Positions 44,409 through 53,520 are shown, counted from the stretch's first letter. The stretch: 64,000 nucleotides of DNA from Desulfovibrio fairfieldensis (GCF_001553605.1 NZ_CP014229.1:1826501-1890500), one strand, 5' to 3'. Notes: generated by a model from the letters alone, not told the origin. Program-made: numbers and translations.

Positions 44409-45350
44409 GTGCGTTGTGAACCTTTGACGCCTGACGCGCAATCCAGCTCCCTGAGAGCACTGGGGGCAGCCATGTCGAACGAGTTGTATTTCATCGTTAA
44501 AGGACAAATTCGGAATGAAAAAGATCTCTGCGACAATATGGCCCGAATGCTTTCGCATGCCTGGAGGGCCGGACGCATAAACGAGAGATCTTTTGAAACT
44601 GATGACAACCCCACTTCGCGGCTTTTCTTCAAACATCTAGTGACCAGAAACATCAATGCGGCTGCCGACCATATTTTGAATAGACAGCTCAGAGAAAATA
44701 GACCTCAATTTTTCCAGCCGCGGAACGAGAAACCATTGAGGTATTTCCCGCATATTAACCCAGACCGCGCGCACAGCGGCTGGATTGCCCAAAGTCTGGA
44801 AGACAACAGTGAGAATCGCTTGGCCATCGGCGTCGCCGGCATGCTGCTTCTTGAAAGTGCTGTAAAACGTGAACTGGCTGGAGCGTGTCCGGCATCCCTG
44901 GTGAGCAATGATTTTGATTCTCCTGTTTTCCTGGCGGGGCGTGATCTCTTTGAGTATTGCGTTTTTTTGGATCAGGATTCCGATCTCAGGTCACTGGCGC
45001 GCGACACTATCTTTGCCTACTGGCGCGACTATATCGAAAGACAGTCTCCCTCAACAAATGAACGCTGGTGGGTATTCAACTCCGATCCTGGCACAGGTGC
45101 ATTCATCGCGTGGACAAAAAATGAGGAACAAAACAGGAGCAGTTCGTTTTTTTTCATTTTTCCCCCGTCCTCTTCAGACGCACACTATCTTGTCTGCTGC
45201 AGCAGAGAGTCGCACAAAACACAAAATCCTCCTGCCCCTCTAATGCGGGTTGGCAGACATAAAGATTCACGGCAGGCCTGCGATGCCGTGGTGGAGGCCC
45301 TTCTCCCACGCCTATCGCCTTCGAAAAAGCCTGCTCCACGCTGCTCATAA
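44409..45350 (+). CDS. Hypothetical protein, start uncertain
   Basis: A 313-residue protein taken from GTG 44409. The frame extends upstream without an ATG, and a likely N-terminus in another frame begins at 44267, so it may be frameshifted. It has CEPLTPDAQ at the start, a mainly helical middle and an aromatic-rich part (WWVFNSDPGTGAFIAW). No family recognised. A strong hairpin (45353-45390) separates it from the m5C methylase. Confidence 0.45.
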   Translation: MRCEPLTPDAQSSSLRALGAAMSNELYFIVKGQIRNEKDLCDNMARMLSHAWRAGRINERSFETDDNPTSRLFFKHLVTRNINAAADHILNRQLRENRPQFFQPRNEKPLRYFPHINPDRAHSGWIAQSLEDNSENRLAIGVAGMLLLESAVKRELAGACPASLVSNDFDSPVFLAGRDLFEYCVFLDQDSDLRSLARDTIFAYWRDYIERQSPSTNERWWVFNSDPGTGAFIAWTKNEEQNRSSSFFFIFPPSSSDAHYLVCCSRESHKTQNPPAPLMRVGRHKDSRQACDAVVEALLPRLSPSKKPAPRCS

Positions 45351-45352
45351 AT

Positions 45353-45390
45353 CTGGGACGGGGCCGGTTTGGATTCCGGCTCCGTCCCAG
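45353..45390. terminator. Long GC hairpin between convergent genes
   Basis: CTGGGACGGGGCCGG, a short loop, CCGGCTCCGTCCCAG. No T-run. Confidence 0.7.
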
Positions 45391-45395
45391 GGAAA

Positions 45396-46250
45396 CTAAC
45401 TGCGCGGTGGGCTTCCCACGGTCAGGCTTTCAGCTTCAAGAATACAGGCCCCTATGGCATATGCCTGATGCGGCAAGATACCATTGGCCAAAGCACGCAT
45501 CACCGGCACCCAGGCTTTCGCCTGGGCCCGCGATGTCCAAAACGTCTTACGTGCGCCAGCGACGGGCCGTGGCAAAGTGTCCAGGTTCTGGGCAGCCCCA
45601 TCATCCACTCGATAAAATATGGGGCCGGGGTATGCTGAAAGCGCGCCGCTTTTTGTTTTCCGGTCAAATCGTATGCCCAGCCAATCATGTAGGATTTCAG
45701 ATGACTGGCCGTTTCCCAGGTTTCGCGGGAGCGTAGCGAGCGTTCGTACTTGATGAGCGCGACCACTGTTGGGGTAGGCAACAATGAAAAGCCTTTCACG
45801 CAGGTGCGGGGCACCTGCCGCGGCAGCGGGCACAATATCCCATTCCGCATCGTACCCGCAGCCGGCAAGGTCCCCAAGCACGATTTCCAGCCCCTTGGAG
45901 AGCAGCCCGGGAACATTTTCGATGATCGCATAGCGTGGCCGCATTTCTGCGATGATCCGTGCATACTCAGACCACAAACCACTCCTTGTTCCCTCTTTGA
46001 TCCCTTCACGTTTCCCTCCCAAACTGACATCCTGGCAAGGAAAGCCGCCACAAAGCACATCCGCCTGCGGAACCCGCGCATTAGTCAGGGTTTTCACGTC
46101 TTCAATTATCGGAATCCCAGGCCAGTGCCGGTTTAGAACTGCCCGGCAGTAGGGATCGCACTCACAAAAAAACAGATGCTTGAATCCGGCCCAGGTAAGT
46201 CCAAGATCGCACAGGCCGGCACCGCTGAACAAACTTCCAACCGTAAGCAT
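45396..46250 (-). CDS. DNA cytosine-5 methyltransferase
   Basis: A 284-residue protein. Motif I FSGAGL (8-13), the catalytic PCQ in GGFPCQDVSLGG (Cys72), ENVPG (111-115) and RERLFIVA (151-158) are the conserved C5-methylase motifs. The target-recognition region between about 165 and 250 is very short, and motif X is shortened (ANGILPHQAYAIG). It is an orphan: the next gene upstream is not a restriction enzyme. GGAG precedes the start. Confidence 0.85.
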   Translation of the reverse strand: MLTVGSLFSGAGLCDLGLTWAGFKHLFFCECDPYCRAVLNRHWPGIPIIEDVKTLTNARVPQADVLCGGFPCQDVSLGGKREGIKEGTRSGLWSEYARIIAEMRPRYAIIENVPGLLSKGLEIVLGDLAGCGYDAEWDIVPAAAAGAPHLRERLFIVAYPNSGRAHQVRTLATLPRNLGNGQSSEILHDWLGIRFDRKTKSGALSAYPGPIFYRVDDGAAQNLDTLPRPVAGARKTFWTSRAQAKAWVPVMRALANGILPHQAYAIGACILEAESLTVGSPPRS

Positions 46251-46298
46251 ATGACACTCCGTAGAGGCTTTCCAGAAGCGCGGGGTTGGTGTTCATAA

Positions 46299-47069
46299 CT
46301 ACTTTGGACTGAGGGCTTTCTTCGGCCCGGAACCCCCGTTTTGTGTGACGTTCCCATCGGGAATGGAAAGTCTTTCCACTACGTTCCGAAAACTGATAAG
46401 GGCTTTCTCCCACTCACGCAGGGGTATCTTTTCCTCAGCCAGAGGGCAGGATTCATCTTGATCTCGTACCCGTTGCGATTTGAAGACCAAGGAATCCTGC
46501 TCAATACCAAACTGTAACACCAAGTGGTTTTGAGGATCATTATAAGGTCTGAGCCTGGAAAAAAGCACGCCATGATAATCTTGAGGCATGTCGTCAATCA
46601 GCTTTATGATGTCCAGTTGACGATAGTCCCAGAGTAGTTGTTCAAAGGCAGGCCTGAAACGAATAGTGTCGAATATGTTCCGCATTCCCTCAAGCGTTTC
46701 ATTATATAAATCCGACACCATGTAATGGCCGGCAGACCATACTTTTGCTTTTATGACAGATGGAGTCGCACGTGATGGTCCTGGAAACCTTGCCAAGGCA
46801 ACATCACTCCTGTGTAATTTCCATGAATTACACTCGAGTATTGCCTGCTGTATGGCACTGGTAAGGTCTTTCGCACAGCGGACATTGTCATTGACGTTAT
46901 CCGCGAAGCATCGACCCAGCCGTGAATCCAGGAATGCCCTGGTGAATTCTTCTCGTGCTCCTGATTCCTTCCGGAGCAGGTCCATTGCGATAGGCCATGC
47001 GAGTGAGGCCAAATCACTCCGAATCGTGCCATAGAACCCAAAGAACGGATTTTGGGACTGAAGCGTCAT
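46299..47069 (-). CDS. Hypothetical protein
   Basis: A 256-residue soluble protein; AGGAGG precedes the start at 47069. Mixed alpha/beta, with a conserved-looking LLWDYRQLDIIKLIDDMP. No family recognised. It lies 48 bp before the C5 methylase, probably in the same transcript. Confidence 0.5.
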   Translation of the reverse strand: MTLQSQNPFFGFYGTIRSDLASLAWPIAMDLLRKESGAREEFTRAFLDSRLGRCFADNVNDNVRCAKDLTSAIQQAILECNSWKLHRSDVALARFPGPSRATPSVIKAKVWSAGHYMVSDLYNETLEGMRNIFDTIRFRPAFEQLLWDYRQLDIIKLIDDMPQDYHGVLFSRLRPYNDPQNHLVLQFGIEQDSLVFKSQRVRDQDESCPLAEEKIPLREWEKALISFRNVVERLSIPDGNVTQNGGSGPKKALSPK

Positions 47070-47154
47070 AATTGCCTCCTATGGCCGCATCCGGCGCTTT
47101 TTCTGCTCCGCTGGCTGCGGCACTAACTGGGCTCATTTTTTGCTTTTGGGATCT

Positions 47155-47188
47155 GACAAAAAAGGCCTCTTCCTAACGGAAGAGGCCT
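47155..47188 (-). terminator. Intrinsic terminator of the 47213-48403 gene
   Basis: On the minus strand AGGCCTCTTCC (47188-47178), GTTA, GGAAGAGGCCT, then a T-run to 47157. Confidence 0.9.
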
Positions 47189-47212
47189 CGCGGGCTCTGG
47201 GAAGTGGATATG

Positions 47213-48403
47213 CTATGGGCGCTGCCTGGGCTTCCGCGGGGGAGCAGGCTGCTCCTGGGCCTGCGATTCTTCAGCCGGAGGTTCTTCAGTTGCGGATTCG
47301 GGCATTTCCCCGCCCTTTTCGTCCAGGCGGGCTACGTCGACGTTTTTGGCGCCTTCCGGTACGGAGAAGCTGGACACCATGCCGTTATTGGAGAATTCGA
47401 CAACAGCCTCCATGGCCCGTGCTTCAATGTATCGCTCGCCTTCCGGGTCGACTTTGTATTCGCAGCTCATATTCTGCGCGCGCCGAAAGGCCTTCAGCTC
47501 ATAGTTATTGTCGGTCACGGTCAATGGAAACTTGCTGATGGAGATCCTGCTGTATGGCAGAAGATTGAGCTGAGCGTCAGGGAATGCCTCCAGGATGGAG
47601 GCGATCTTTTCTTCGACAACAGCCGTGCGCTCCTCAACGCTGGCGGCCTGAGCCCGGTAAAGCTCGGCAGGGGACACATCAAGAGCGGCGACCACCCCGC
47701 CATCAGGATCCAAGGCTCGGATAAAGAGTCCGGGCTGTGCCCGCTCATATTGCTTCTGCGTGAGTTCGTCAGTGACAGGTTTGAAGAGCTCCTTGGCGTA
47801 GTAACCGGCCACGCCCTCCATGGCCTGCGCGAAGTCCCCCGTGATCGGCGCGGCATGCTCATAGAGCCGGACAGCGCCGTCATAGCGCTGCTGGTTCTGG
47901 CAAACCTCGAGCATCCGCGCATCCACGTTGAATTCAAGCTCGTCGTCCGGAACGGCGCCCTTGAGCTCTTTACGGATCTCATCGCGTTTTTGGCGAAGAG
48001 CCTTGGGCGTGTAAAGCTCCACAGAGGCAAAGCCAAAGCGGAGCTTCTCCTTGGTTTCATCGGCGTTTCTGGTGAGGACGTTGATCCATTCCGTGACGGC
48101 CTGCCCTTCACCCGTCACGTGGCAGGGGAGCCGCAGTACGGCACCAGGCTCGATCTTCATGACGTCCCGGTTGGGCAGCCGGAAGCCGGATCTGAGAGCT
48201 TCAAAATCTTTGCGGCCCGTGTTTTTCGCCTTTTCGCACTCCATGTCCATACGAACTTCGATCTGTTCGCGGCTGGGATAAGCCTGGCCGATGATGCCCA
48301 CCGCCTTTCCGTCTTCCATGACGAACTGTTTGATATGGAGGAGTTTGGTGTCGGGATAGGAACTGGACTTGGACTTCTTCGGTGTTTGTCCAAACGGTTT
48401 CAT
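47213..48403 (-). CDS. Hypothetical element protein with Pro/Glu-rich tail
   Basis: A 396-residue hydrophilic protein. Residues 1-15 are basic; there are helical regions about 110-150 and 255-300; the last 45 residues are rich in Glu, Pro and Gln (EEPPAEESQAQEQPAPP). No domain recognised. It has its own terminator and an AT-rich operator region upstream (48450-48483). Confidence 0.55.
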   Translation of the reverse strand: MKPFGQTPKKSKSSSYPDTKLLHIKQFVMEDGKAVGIIGQAYPSREQIEVRMDMECEKAKNTGRKDFEALRSGFRLPNRDVMKIEPGAVLRLPCHVTGEGQAVTEWINVLTRNADETKEKLRFGFASVELYTPKALRQKRDEIRKELKGAVPDDELEFNVDARMLEVCQNQQRYDGAVRLYEHAAPITGDFAQAMEGVAGYYAKELFKPVTDELTQKQYERAQPGLFIRALDPDGGVVAALDVSPAELYRAQAASVEERTAVVEEKIASILEAFPDAQLNLLPYSRISISKFPLTVTDNNYELKAFRRAQNMSCEYKVDPEGERYIEARAMEAVVEFSNNGMVSSFSVPEGAKNVDVARLDEKGGEMPESATEEPPAEESQAQEQPAPPRKPRQRP

Positions 48404-48449
48404 GCTTGCACCTCATGCAAGTTTGAATGAAAGGCCCAGCTCCACGATG

Positions 48450-48483
48450 AATGAAAAATTATAAAAATCAAGCAATTTTTCTT
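48450..48483 (-). promoter_or_regulatory. AT-rich operator region
   Basis: ATGAAAAATTATAAAAATCA and AGCAATTTTTCTT, resembling the half-site cluster before other backbone genes; upstream of the 48403 gene. Confidence 0.5.
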
Positions 48484-48508
48484 AAAAATAGGAAAAGCGC
48501 AGTCCCAA

Positions 48509-48946
48509 TTACATCTCGGGCCGAGCGACATCCGCGCCCTTCGGGATCTCCGCCGGCTTCACCCGGAGCAAATCCAGACAATGCGGCATGATGGGAGGAG
48601 TTATTGTTTCAACATCCACGAGCCCTTTTGCACCCGGACGCGCTTTCAGCGTTTCATTGAGCGCAAGATGGCCGGCATCAAGCAAAAACAGCAATGTCAG
48701 CTGTGGCAAAGCCCTGGGCCCGAATACGGCCCTCTTGCCGAGAAGACCATTTCTGTCCGGTATGACGGTGACATCCGAAAGACGCTGGGGCCCGAGCACT
48801 GAAGCCATGCTGAGCGCCTGTTCGACAAAAGCCGGCAGAAGGCCTGAAGGCGACATGGCCTCATTCAAGGAAAACCCCTCACTTTTGTAGAGAAAGAGGG
48901 TTTCCGGGAACTCCTCTTTGAAGATCTTTGTCAGCAACTGCTCCAT
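48509..48946 (-). CDS. Hypothetical protein
   Basis: A 145-residue protein, AGGAGG before the start at 48946. Central hydrophobic stretch LPQLTLLFLLDAGHLAL. No family recognised. It lies 2 bp after the stop of 48949-49476, so the two are translationally linked. Confidence 0.55.
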   Translation of the reverse strand: MEQLLTKIFKEEFPETLFLYKSEGFSLNEAMSPSGLLPAFVEQALSMASVLGPQRLSDVTVIPDRNGLLGKRAVFGPRALPQLTLLFLLDAGHLALNETLKARPGAKGLVDVETITPPIMPHCLDLLRVKPAEIPKGADVARPEM

Positions 48947-48948
48947 GA

Positions 48949-49476
48949 CTACCCCCTCCTCATTCGCGGTCTGGGCTTCCCCAACGCTATCTCCTCAAGG
49001 AGATCAGGCTCGAGTAAAACCTGTGCCACACTTGGTCCTTCAAAGATAACCTGAAACCACATATCCCCTTCCGGGGTAAAAACTATTTCCGAAGTATCAA
49101 CGCCAAGATCGCTTTCTCGAGACATGTCCGGCCTCTCCCAAGCCACAATGGGATCTTTCAACGTACCCGCCGTCAAGCTGTCCATGTCCTCCAGCCCATA
49201 TGTTATGCCGAGCGTTGCCGTGGAATACATAATGCTGAAATTAAGCTGCGGCCGGCAGAGCAGTATCTGATTTCTAAGATCCAGCATGCGCCTGGCTGTC
49301 GTTTGCGGGACTGAAAGGCAGACCCCGGTGATCGGAAGGTCGCCTTCAGGACCACCTATCATCCCGGAATAATAATACCCTGAAACGACTTGCTCATGGG
49401 GGTGACGGCTTCCTTTAAAACTTAGACGCCGCGCTCTGGTTACTGTTGATGCCAATTGAGCCGTTTGTTTTTCCAT
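48949..49476 (-). CDS. Hypothetical protein
   Basis: A 175-residue protein with a basic N-terminus (RARRLSFKGSRHPH) and an acidic C-terminal half. No family recognised. It is coupled to 48509-48946. It diverges from the recombinase at 49606. Confidence 0.55.
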   Translation of the reverse strand: MEKQTAQLASTVTRARRLSFKGSRHPHEQVVSGYYYSGMIGGPEGDLPITGVCLSVPQTTARRMLDLRNQILLCRPQLNFSIMYSTATLGITYGLEDMDSLTAGTLKDPIVAWERPDMSRESDLGVDTSEIVFTPEGDMWFQVIFEGPSVAQVLLEPDLLEEIALGKPRPRMRRG

Positions 49477-49519
49477 AATGCTTCCCTGGGCGTTGGCCCG
49501 CCAGGGGCTCAGGGGTTAC

Positions 49520-49599
49520 TTTGAAATTTTTCAAATTAAAATAGAAAAATCAAGAATTTTTTCACAAAAATTGACAAAAAATCTTTCCAAAAATAACAT
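49520..49599 (+). promoter_or_regulatory. Recombinase promoter with TTGAAAAAT-type sites
   Basis: TTTGAAATTTTTCAAA palindrome (49520-49535), then TTGACA (49571-49576), 17 bp, TAACAT (49594-49599). The -10 ends 6 bp before the ATG at 49606, so the transcript may be leaderless. Confidence 0.6.
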
Positions 49600-49605
49600 A
49601 AAATC

Positions 49606-50517
49606 ATGGAAGTCCTTAAAAGCCCAGAGACTGAAGCACAGTATGGAAGCATCGCGCTGCGCCTCCTGGAAAGGTTTGCGCATGATGCCGGCGATGGCCG
49701 CACTTGGCAGACGGCCCCACTGGACGTGGCGAACTGGCTTGAAAATTCCGCAAGGGAGAAAAAATGGTCGCGCCGCACCTTGGGTCTATACAGAGCAAGC
49801 CTTACATGGTTCATGCGGCAAAACGGGCCCATTGAGGCTGTGGAGTCCATCAGAAACGTGCGTTTGCATTTGCCTCTCCATGGGATCGCTACTTCGGGCA
49901 AAAAAATTAAAAAGCTTCCGCCCGAAAGGCTATCTCGCTTACTGGGATACCTTGATGGATCTTTAAATCCTCTGGATCATGTCATTGGTGATTGGCTCAG
50001 AGCCGGAGTCGCCTCCGGCCTTCGACCATGCGAATGGGAGAAGGCGCGACTCCATGGGCTCAAGCTGCATGTCAAGAATGCCAAAGGAAATGCCTTTCGA
50101 GGAAACGGCGAGAATCGAACCCTTGAATTTGTGCTTCCAGAGCACAAAAATGAGATAAAATTTATCAGGCGCTTTTTGGTCGACCTCGATTCCTGGAGAG
50201 AATCGGACAATGACTTCAATACATTCTACGCCGCCTGCCGGAAACGTCTCTACTATGTGAACCGGCATCTCTGGCCACGCTCCGGCCAGAACATCTGCCT
50301 CTACAGCACGCGCCACCAATTTGCCGCGGACATGAAAGCTTCGGGCCTCAAGGCAGCCGAAATAGCTGCGCTCATGGGTCATGCGTCCGACGAGTCCGCC
50401 ACAATCCATTATGCTCGTAAGCGAAGTGGGCATGTCCGGATCCCGCCCCGCATTTCGCCCAAAGAGATAGCCACCGTTCGCCGCAACGTGCGTATGCATC
50501 CGTCGACTCGTGGCTAG
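49606..50517 (+). CDS. Tyrosine recombinase/integrase-like protein
   Basis: A 303-residue protein. The catalytic set can be seen: Arg140 in SGLRPCEW, the YSTRHQFAAD block (Arg236-His237), His259 in LMGHASDESA and Tyr269 in TIHYAR. The N-terminal 100 residues form a core-binding-like helical domain (TLGLYRASLTWFMRQ). The usual first His of the H-x-x-R box is Tyr233. It probably catalyses site-specific recombination of the element or of a cassette. No attachment site was found by eye. Confidence 0.75.
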   Translation: MEVLKSPETEAQYGSIALRLLERFAHDAGDGRTWQTAPLDVANWLENSAREKKWSRRTLGLYRASLTWFMRQNGPIEAVESIRNVRLHLPLHGIATSGKKIKKLPPERLSRLLGYLDGSLNPLDHVIGDWLRAGVASGLRPCEWEKARLHGLKLHVKNAKGNAFRGNGENRTLEFVLPEHKNEIKFIRRFLVDLDSWRESDNDFNTFYAACRKRLYYVNRHLWPRSGQNICLYSTRHQFAADMKASGLKAAEIAALMGHASDESATIHYARKRSGHVRIPPRISPKEIATVRRNVRMHPSTRG

Positions 50518-50531
50518 CTCTGTTGATTTTT

Positions 50532-50557
50532 TTGAAAAATTATGAGAAATTTTTCAA
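50532..50557. promoter_or_regulatory. Perfect inverted repeat TTGAAAAATT-N6-AATTTTTCAA
   Basis: Two 10-bp arms (50532-50541, 50548-50557) with a 6-bp spacer, 48 bp before the LexA/CI-like gene. The best candidate operator for the recurrent motif. Confidence 0.65.
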
Positions 50558-50604
50558 CATTCTCTTTTGGAGGGATACGGGCAGAATGCTTTCTGGAGGA
50601 ACGC

Positions 50605-51306
50605 ATGGCTGAAGATGACAAGACCGCCACCACAAAAACGAAAAAAGAAACCAGAGCGCCTTGGACTTGGGGGGAACTAGCGGCAGACTCGTCGCCCACG
50701 CTTCAAGTTCTGATTCTCCGATATCTTGCCAATCCTCAGTGTGGCGGATATTCACGGGAAGAGCTTCGCAAACTCGGTAAGGCCGAGAGTGTTGAAATTG
50801 TGACCCAGGCGCTGTACGGACGTAAACGGCGCGCTGCGGCCACGCTCGTCAAGAACATTGCCGAATCTCTCGGCAGCTCAATTGAAGAGCTTACTATCGC
50901 GGCAAAGGCTTGGCGAAAGTCCGGCGGCGAAGAGCCAGAGTATTTCGAGACCATCCCGCTCCGCGGCTCAGACATCGAAAGGAAATACTATTTTCGCAAA
51001 AACTGGCTTCAATCCATGGGTACACGGGCGGAAGATTTATTTGCCATCAAGGTGCCGGATAAACTTTTAGCTGAGTATGGGCTTTACGAGGGCGATTTAT
51101 TGCTTGTTGATTCCACCGATAAGCAATTCTGGCCCGGTGCTTTTTTCATCGTTGAATGCAAGAATATGTTGCGCATATATTGCGGCAGCGTGCAGTTCAA
51201 CGAACAGTATTTATGCGTTGACCGGAGGGGTGTGCTCAAACCCATGCTTTTCTCGGAAGCCAACGTCCTTGGACGCGCTATCTGGAGAGGCACCAATCTC
51301 CGGTGA
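50605..51306 (+). CDS. LexA/CI-like transcriptional regulator (degenerate S24 peptidase)
   Basis: A 233-residue protein; ATG 50605 follows GGAGG. The C-terminal part (about 130-233) resembles S24 peptidase/LexA-CI domains: DLFAIKVPDKLLAEYGLYEGDLLLVDSTDK and GAFFIVECK. A Ser in the usual 'D-S-M' place is replaced (PDKL), so self-cleavage may be lost. The N-terminal part lacks a textbook XRE helix but has a charged helical region (40-95). An operator candidate lies upstream. It is the best local candidate for the regulator of the TTGAAAAAT sites; this is inference. Confidence 0.6.
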   Translation: MAEDDKTATTKTKKETRAPWTWGELAADSSPTLQVLILRYLANPQCGGYSREELRKLGKAESVEIVTQALYGRKRRAAATLVKNIAESLGSSIEELTIAAKAWRKSGGEEPEYFETIPLRGSDIERKYYFRKNWLQSMGTRAEDLFAIKVPDKLLAEYGLYEGDLLLVDSTDKQFWPGAFFIVECKNMLRIYCGSVQFNEQYLCVDRRGVLKPMLFSEANVLGRAIWRGTNLR

Positions 51307-51412
51307 GCAGGCCGTCATGAGTCCCGCGCTATCCCTCCTGTCTGCCCATTCGCGGAACTCCCCCCCTTCCTCCCGCTGTTTTAGAAAAATATAATTTTTC
51401 ACTTAATTTTTC

Positions 51413-51582
51413 TTGAAAATCGACAAAGACAATGCTACTTTTTTTGGGTCGCACGGGATCTAAATCCGGCTGCGGGTGAGCAGATCGGATTTTGATCGTT
51501 ACGGCGATCCAGGCAGCTGTGGGCCTCCTCCTTTCAGCGCCTGTTCCTCTTAGCGGCAGCCCTACCAGGGCTGCCGCTTTTC
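51413..51582 (+). ncRNA. Candidate small RNA with promoter and terminator
   Basis: TTGAAA (51413-51418), 17 bp, TACTTT (51436-51441) followed by about 110 bp without an ORF, then AGCGGCAGCCCT, ACC, AGGGCTGCCGCT (51552-51578) and TTTT. Antisense overlap with the 3' end of the methylase is minimal. It may be a short noncoding transcript. Confidence 0.4.
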
Positions 51583-52318
51583 ATATCGCCTGCTTGCTCA
51601 GGGCTTCCGCATCGATGCGTGCTTTTGCGATCTCAAAGTATTGTGCCGACAACTCGATTCCGACAAAGTGGCGCCCCGTTGCCATACAAGCCACTCCAGT
51701 GGTTCCACCTCCCATAAATGGGTCTAGTACAACGCATTTTTCTTTGCTGATCATGAGCAAGTCCTGGATAAGCTCCACGGGCTTGCTTGTCAGATGCACT
51801 TTTTTGGCGGCAACGACAGAGTGGCTGAACACCCCAGGCAGGCACTGCCTGGTTGTGGCAATAAATGGCCCTTTGCTGGCGAAAACAATAAATTCAGCCT
51901 GCTGGCGAAATCTCCCGATCATGGGACGGCAGGAATTCTTGTTCCAGACCACAATACTCCGCCATGTCCAGCCTGCTCCCTGCACCGCATCTGTCAATGC
52001 CGGCAGCTGCCTCCAATCCGAGAATACCAGCAATGGCGCTCCGTTCTTGGCGATGCGCCAACATTCTGAAAGCCAAAGTGTGCACCAGGTCACCCAGCTT
52101 CGCTGGTCTTTGCTATCCCCCAGCATGGGAGGATATGTGCGTTTGGTTCCCGAGGTCTGGTACTTTTGGGCGGGATCATTCTGGCGCGCCGAAGTCGATT
52201 GCCCCCCGCTGGCATACGGCGGATCCGTAAGGACCATATCGACGCTGAAGTTGGGCAGAGTTTGGAGAATCTTGAAGCAGTCCCCTTGGTACAGGGACAA
52301 AGACGGGAAAAAAGACAT
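51581..52318 (-). CDS. Site-specific DNA-methyltransferase (N6-adenine, beta class)
   Basis: A 245-residue protein with TDPPY (31-35) near the N-terminus and the AdoMet motif DPFMGGGTTG (199-208) near the C-terminus, the order of beta-class methylases. A long intervening region (40-190) contains the recognition part. ATG 52318 follows GGAG. Orphan methylase; the terminator-shaped hairpin downstream faces the other way. Confidence 0.85.
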   Translation of the reverse strand: MSFFPSLSLYQGDCFKILQTLPNFSVDMVLTDPPYASGGQSTSARQNDPAQKYQTSGTKRTYPPMLGDSKDQRSWVTWCTLWLSECWRIAKNGAPLLVFSDWRQLPALTDAVQGAGWTWRSIVVWNKNSCRPMIGRFRQQAEFIVFASKGPFIATTRQCLPGVFSHSVVAAKKVHLTSKPVELIQDLLMISKEKCVVLDPFMGGGTTGVACMATGRHFVGIELSAQYFEIAKARIDAEALSKQAI

Positions 52319-52405
52319 TTCCACAAGCTCCGATGGCCATCTGGGGGCTCGGAGTTGGGATGCAAGATCCGCAGAACTTTGGCTGAATTGCCGTTGGAGA
52401 AGCTA

Positions 52406-52894
52406 CTATGGATCTTTTGACTCGTAAAGATGGGAGCGACTTCCCCTCCGGGATTCGACGATTCTTATGTCCTCGAAAGGGAGAAATTCCCTTTTCCCGT
52501 TATACGTCACGGCAACGTACACTTTACCGTCCATGCCCTGAATTGGAGGCATGACGGTCCATCCTGGATAATAACGCGGCATGTCGTCCGTGCCCCACTT
52601 ACACACGGTAACGCGGGTATCTTTCGGGAGATCGAAAGGAACGGCTGGTGAGGAGGTTGCGGCACTCCCTAGGAGAGATTCCAGAAGCGGCCCAGTGGCC
52701 AAGGACTCAGGCGTAAAGAATTTTTTCCCGCCTGTGGGAAGATTTACCCACCGCCGCCCGATCCGGATTCGAAACATACCCTCGGGGCCGCCATAAATCG
52801 GAGCTGGGGAAAGCTCGATAAGCACATTTTTTTCCCCGCGTCTGGCAACGCACACAGAAGCACAAAATTCTCTTTTTTCATTGAAGCCGGACAT
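52406..52894 (-). CDS. Hypothetical protein
   Basis: A 162-residue soluble protein with beta-rich appearance (MFRIRIGRRWVNLPTGGKKF). No family recognised. It lies 87 bp before the methylase gene and may be cotranscribed with it. Confidence 0.5.
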   Translation of the reverse strand: MSGFNEKREFCASVCVARRGEKNVLIELSPAPIYGGPEGMFRIRIGRRWVNLPTGGKKFFTPESLATGPLLESLLGSAATSSPAVPFDLPKDTRVTVCKWGTDDMPRYYPGWTVMPPIQGMDGKVYVAVTYNGKREFLPFEDIRIVESRRGSRSHLYESKDP

Positions 52895-52941
52895 GGATTC
52901 CCCTTCGCCCTGTGCTCCGTAAAAAGAGGGGAGTGAGTCCC

Positions 52942-53520
52942 CTATCCGCGCAGCACATCCACCGGCAAGGTTTTCGGCATATCAAGCCGCTCAATATTCA
53001 AAACACGGGATGCATCCCTGATTGTGCAGAAATACAGTGGGATAGGGATGTTTCCAAAATTCCGGGTAGCCGCCCAGATGATGTTTTGCAGGCCCTCAAA
53101 ACCATCCAGGGAAAAAATGCTGCCCAGTATCTCTGGATCCTGATCCACAGCATCCAACAGGCTGATTTGGAGTCCAAGCGCTGCCTCAAGTCTGACCCGG
53201 AGCGCTTTTTTCATGGCATAGGCTACACGCAGGGTCAGGCCGGTATCCGCGGTTCCCGGCTCCACAAAATTTCCGGCATTGGCAATGTTGACCTTATAAA
53301 AGCGCAAGAAGGCATGATCCTGAGCCGCGAGATTTAATGCCGCGGAAACCTTTGCCTGCGCGTTGTAGCCGTAAATCCCGGTAAAAAAATCCTGCGGGAG
53401 TCCCGGCCCGGATACTGGCACGGGCGAAGCCACGATCTCCGGCTCATCGGCAGTGGAAACGATCTGCCAAGTCAGTAGATTAGTTGTTATGCTTTGTTTT
53501 TTTTCTTTGTTTTGAGCCAT
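52942..53520 (-). CDS. Hypothetical protein
   Basis: A 192-residue protein with a basic N-terminus (AQNKEKKQ) and a helical middle (about 95-135). No family recognised. It overlaps the end of 53487-54407 by 34 bp, so translation is coupled. Confidence 0.5.
   Translation of the reverse strand: MAQNKEKKQSITTNLLTWQIVSTADEPEIVASPVPVSGPGLPQDFFTGIYGYNAQAKVSAALNLAAQDHAFLRFYKVNIANAGNFVEPGTADTGLTLRVAYAMKKALRVRLEAALGLQISLLDAVDQDPEILGSIFSLDGFEGLQNIIWAATRNFGNIPIPLYFCTIRDASRVLNIERLDMPKTLPVDVLRG

Noticed and set aside
47204-48430. 408-codon plus-strand ORF
   Set aside because: The minus-strand gene 47213-48403 has a start region, terminator and normal composition; the plus frame is its shadow.
49478-49966. 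162-codon plus-strand ORF before and across the recombinase start
   Set aside because: It overlaps the recombinase in another frame, covers the promoter and has no family features.
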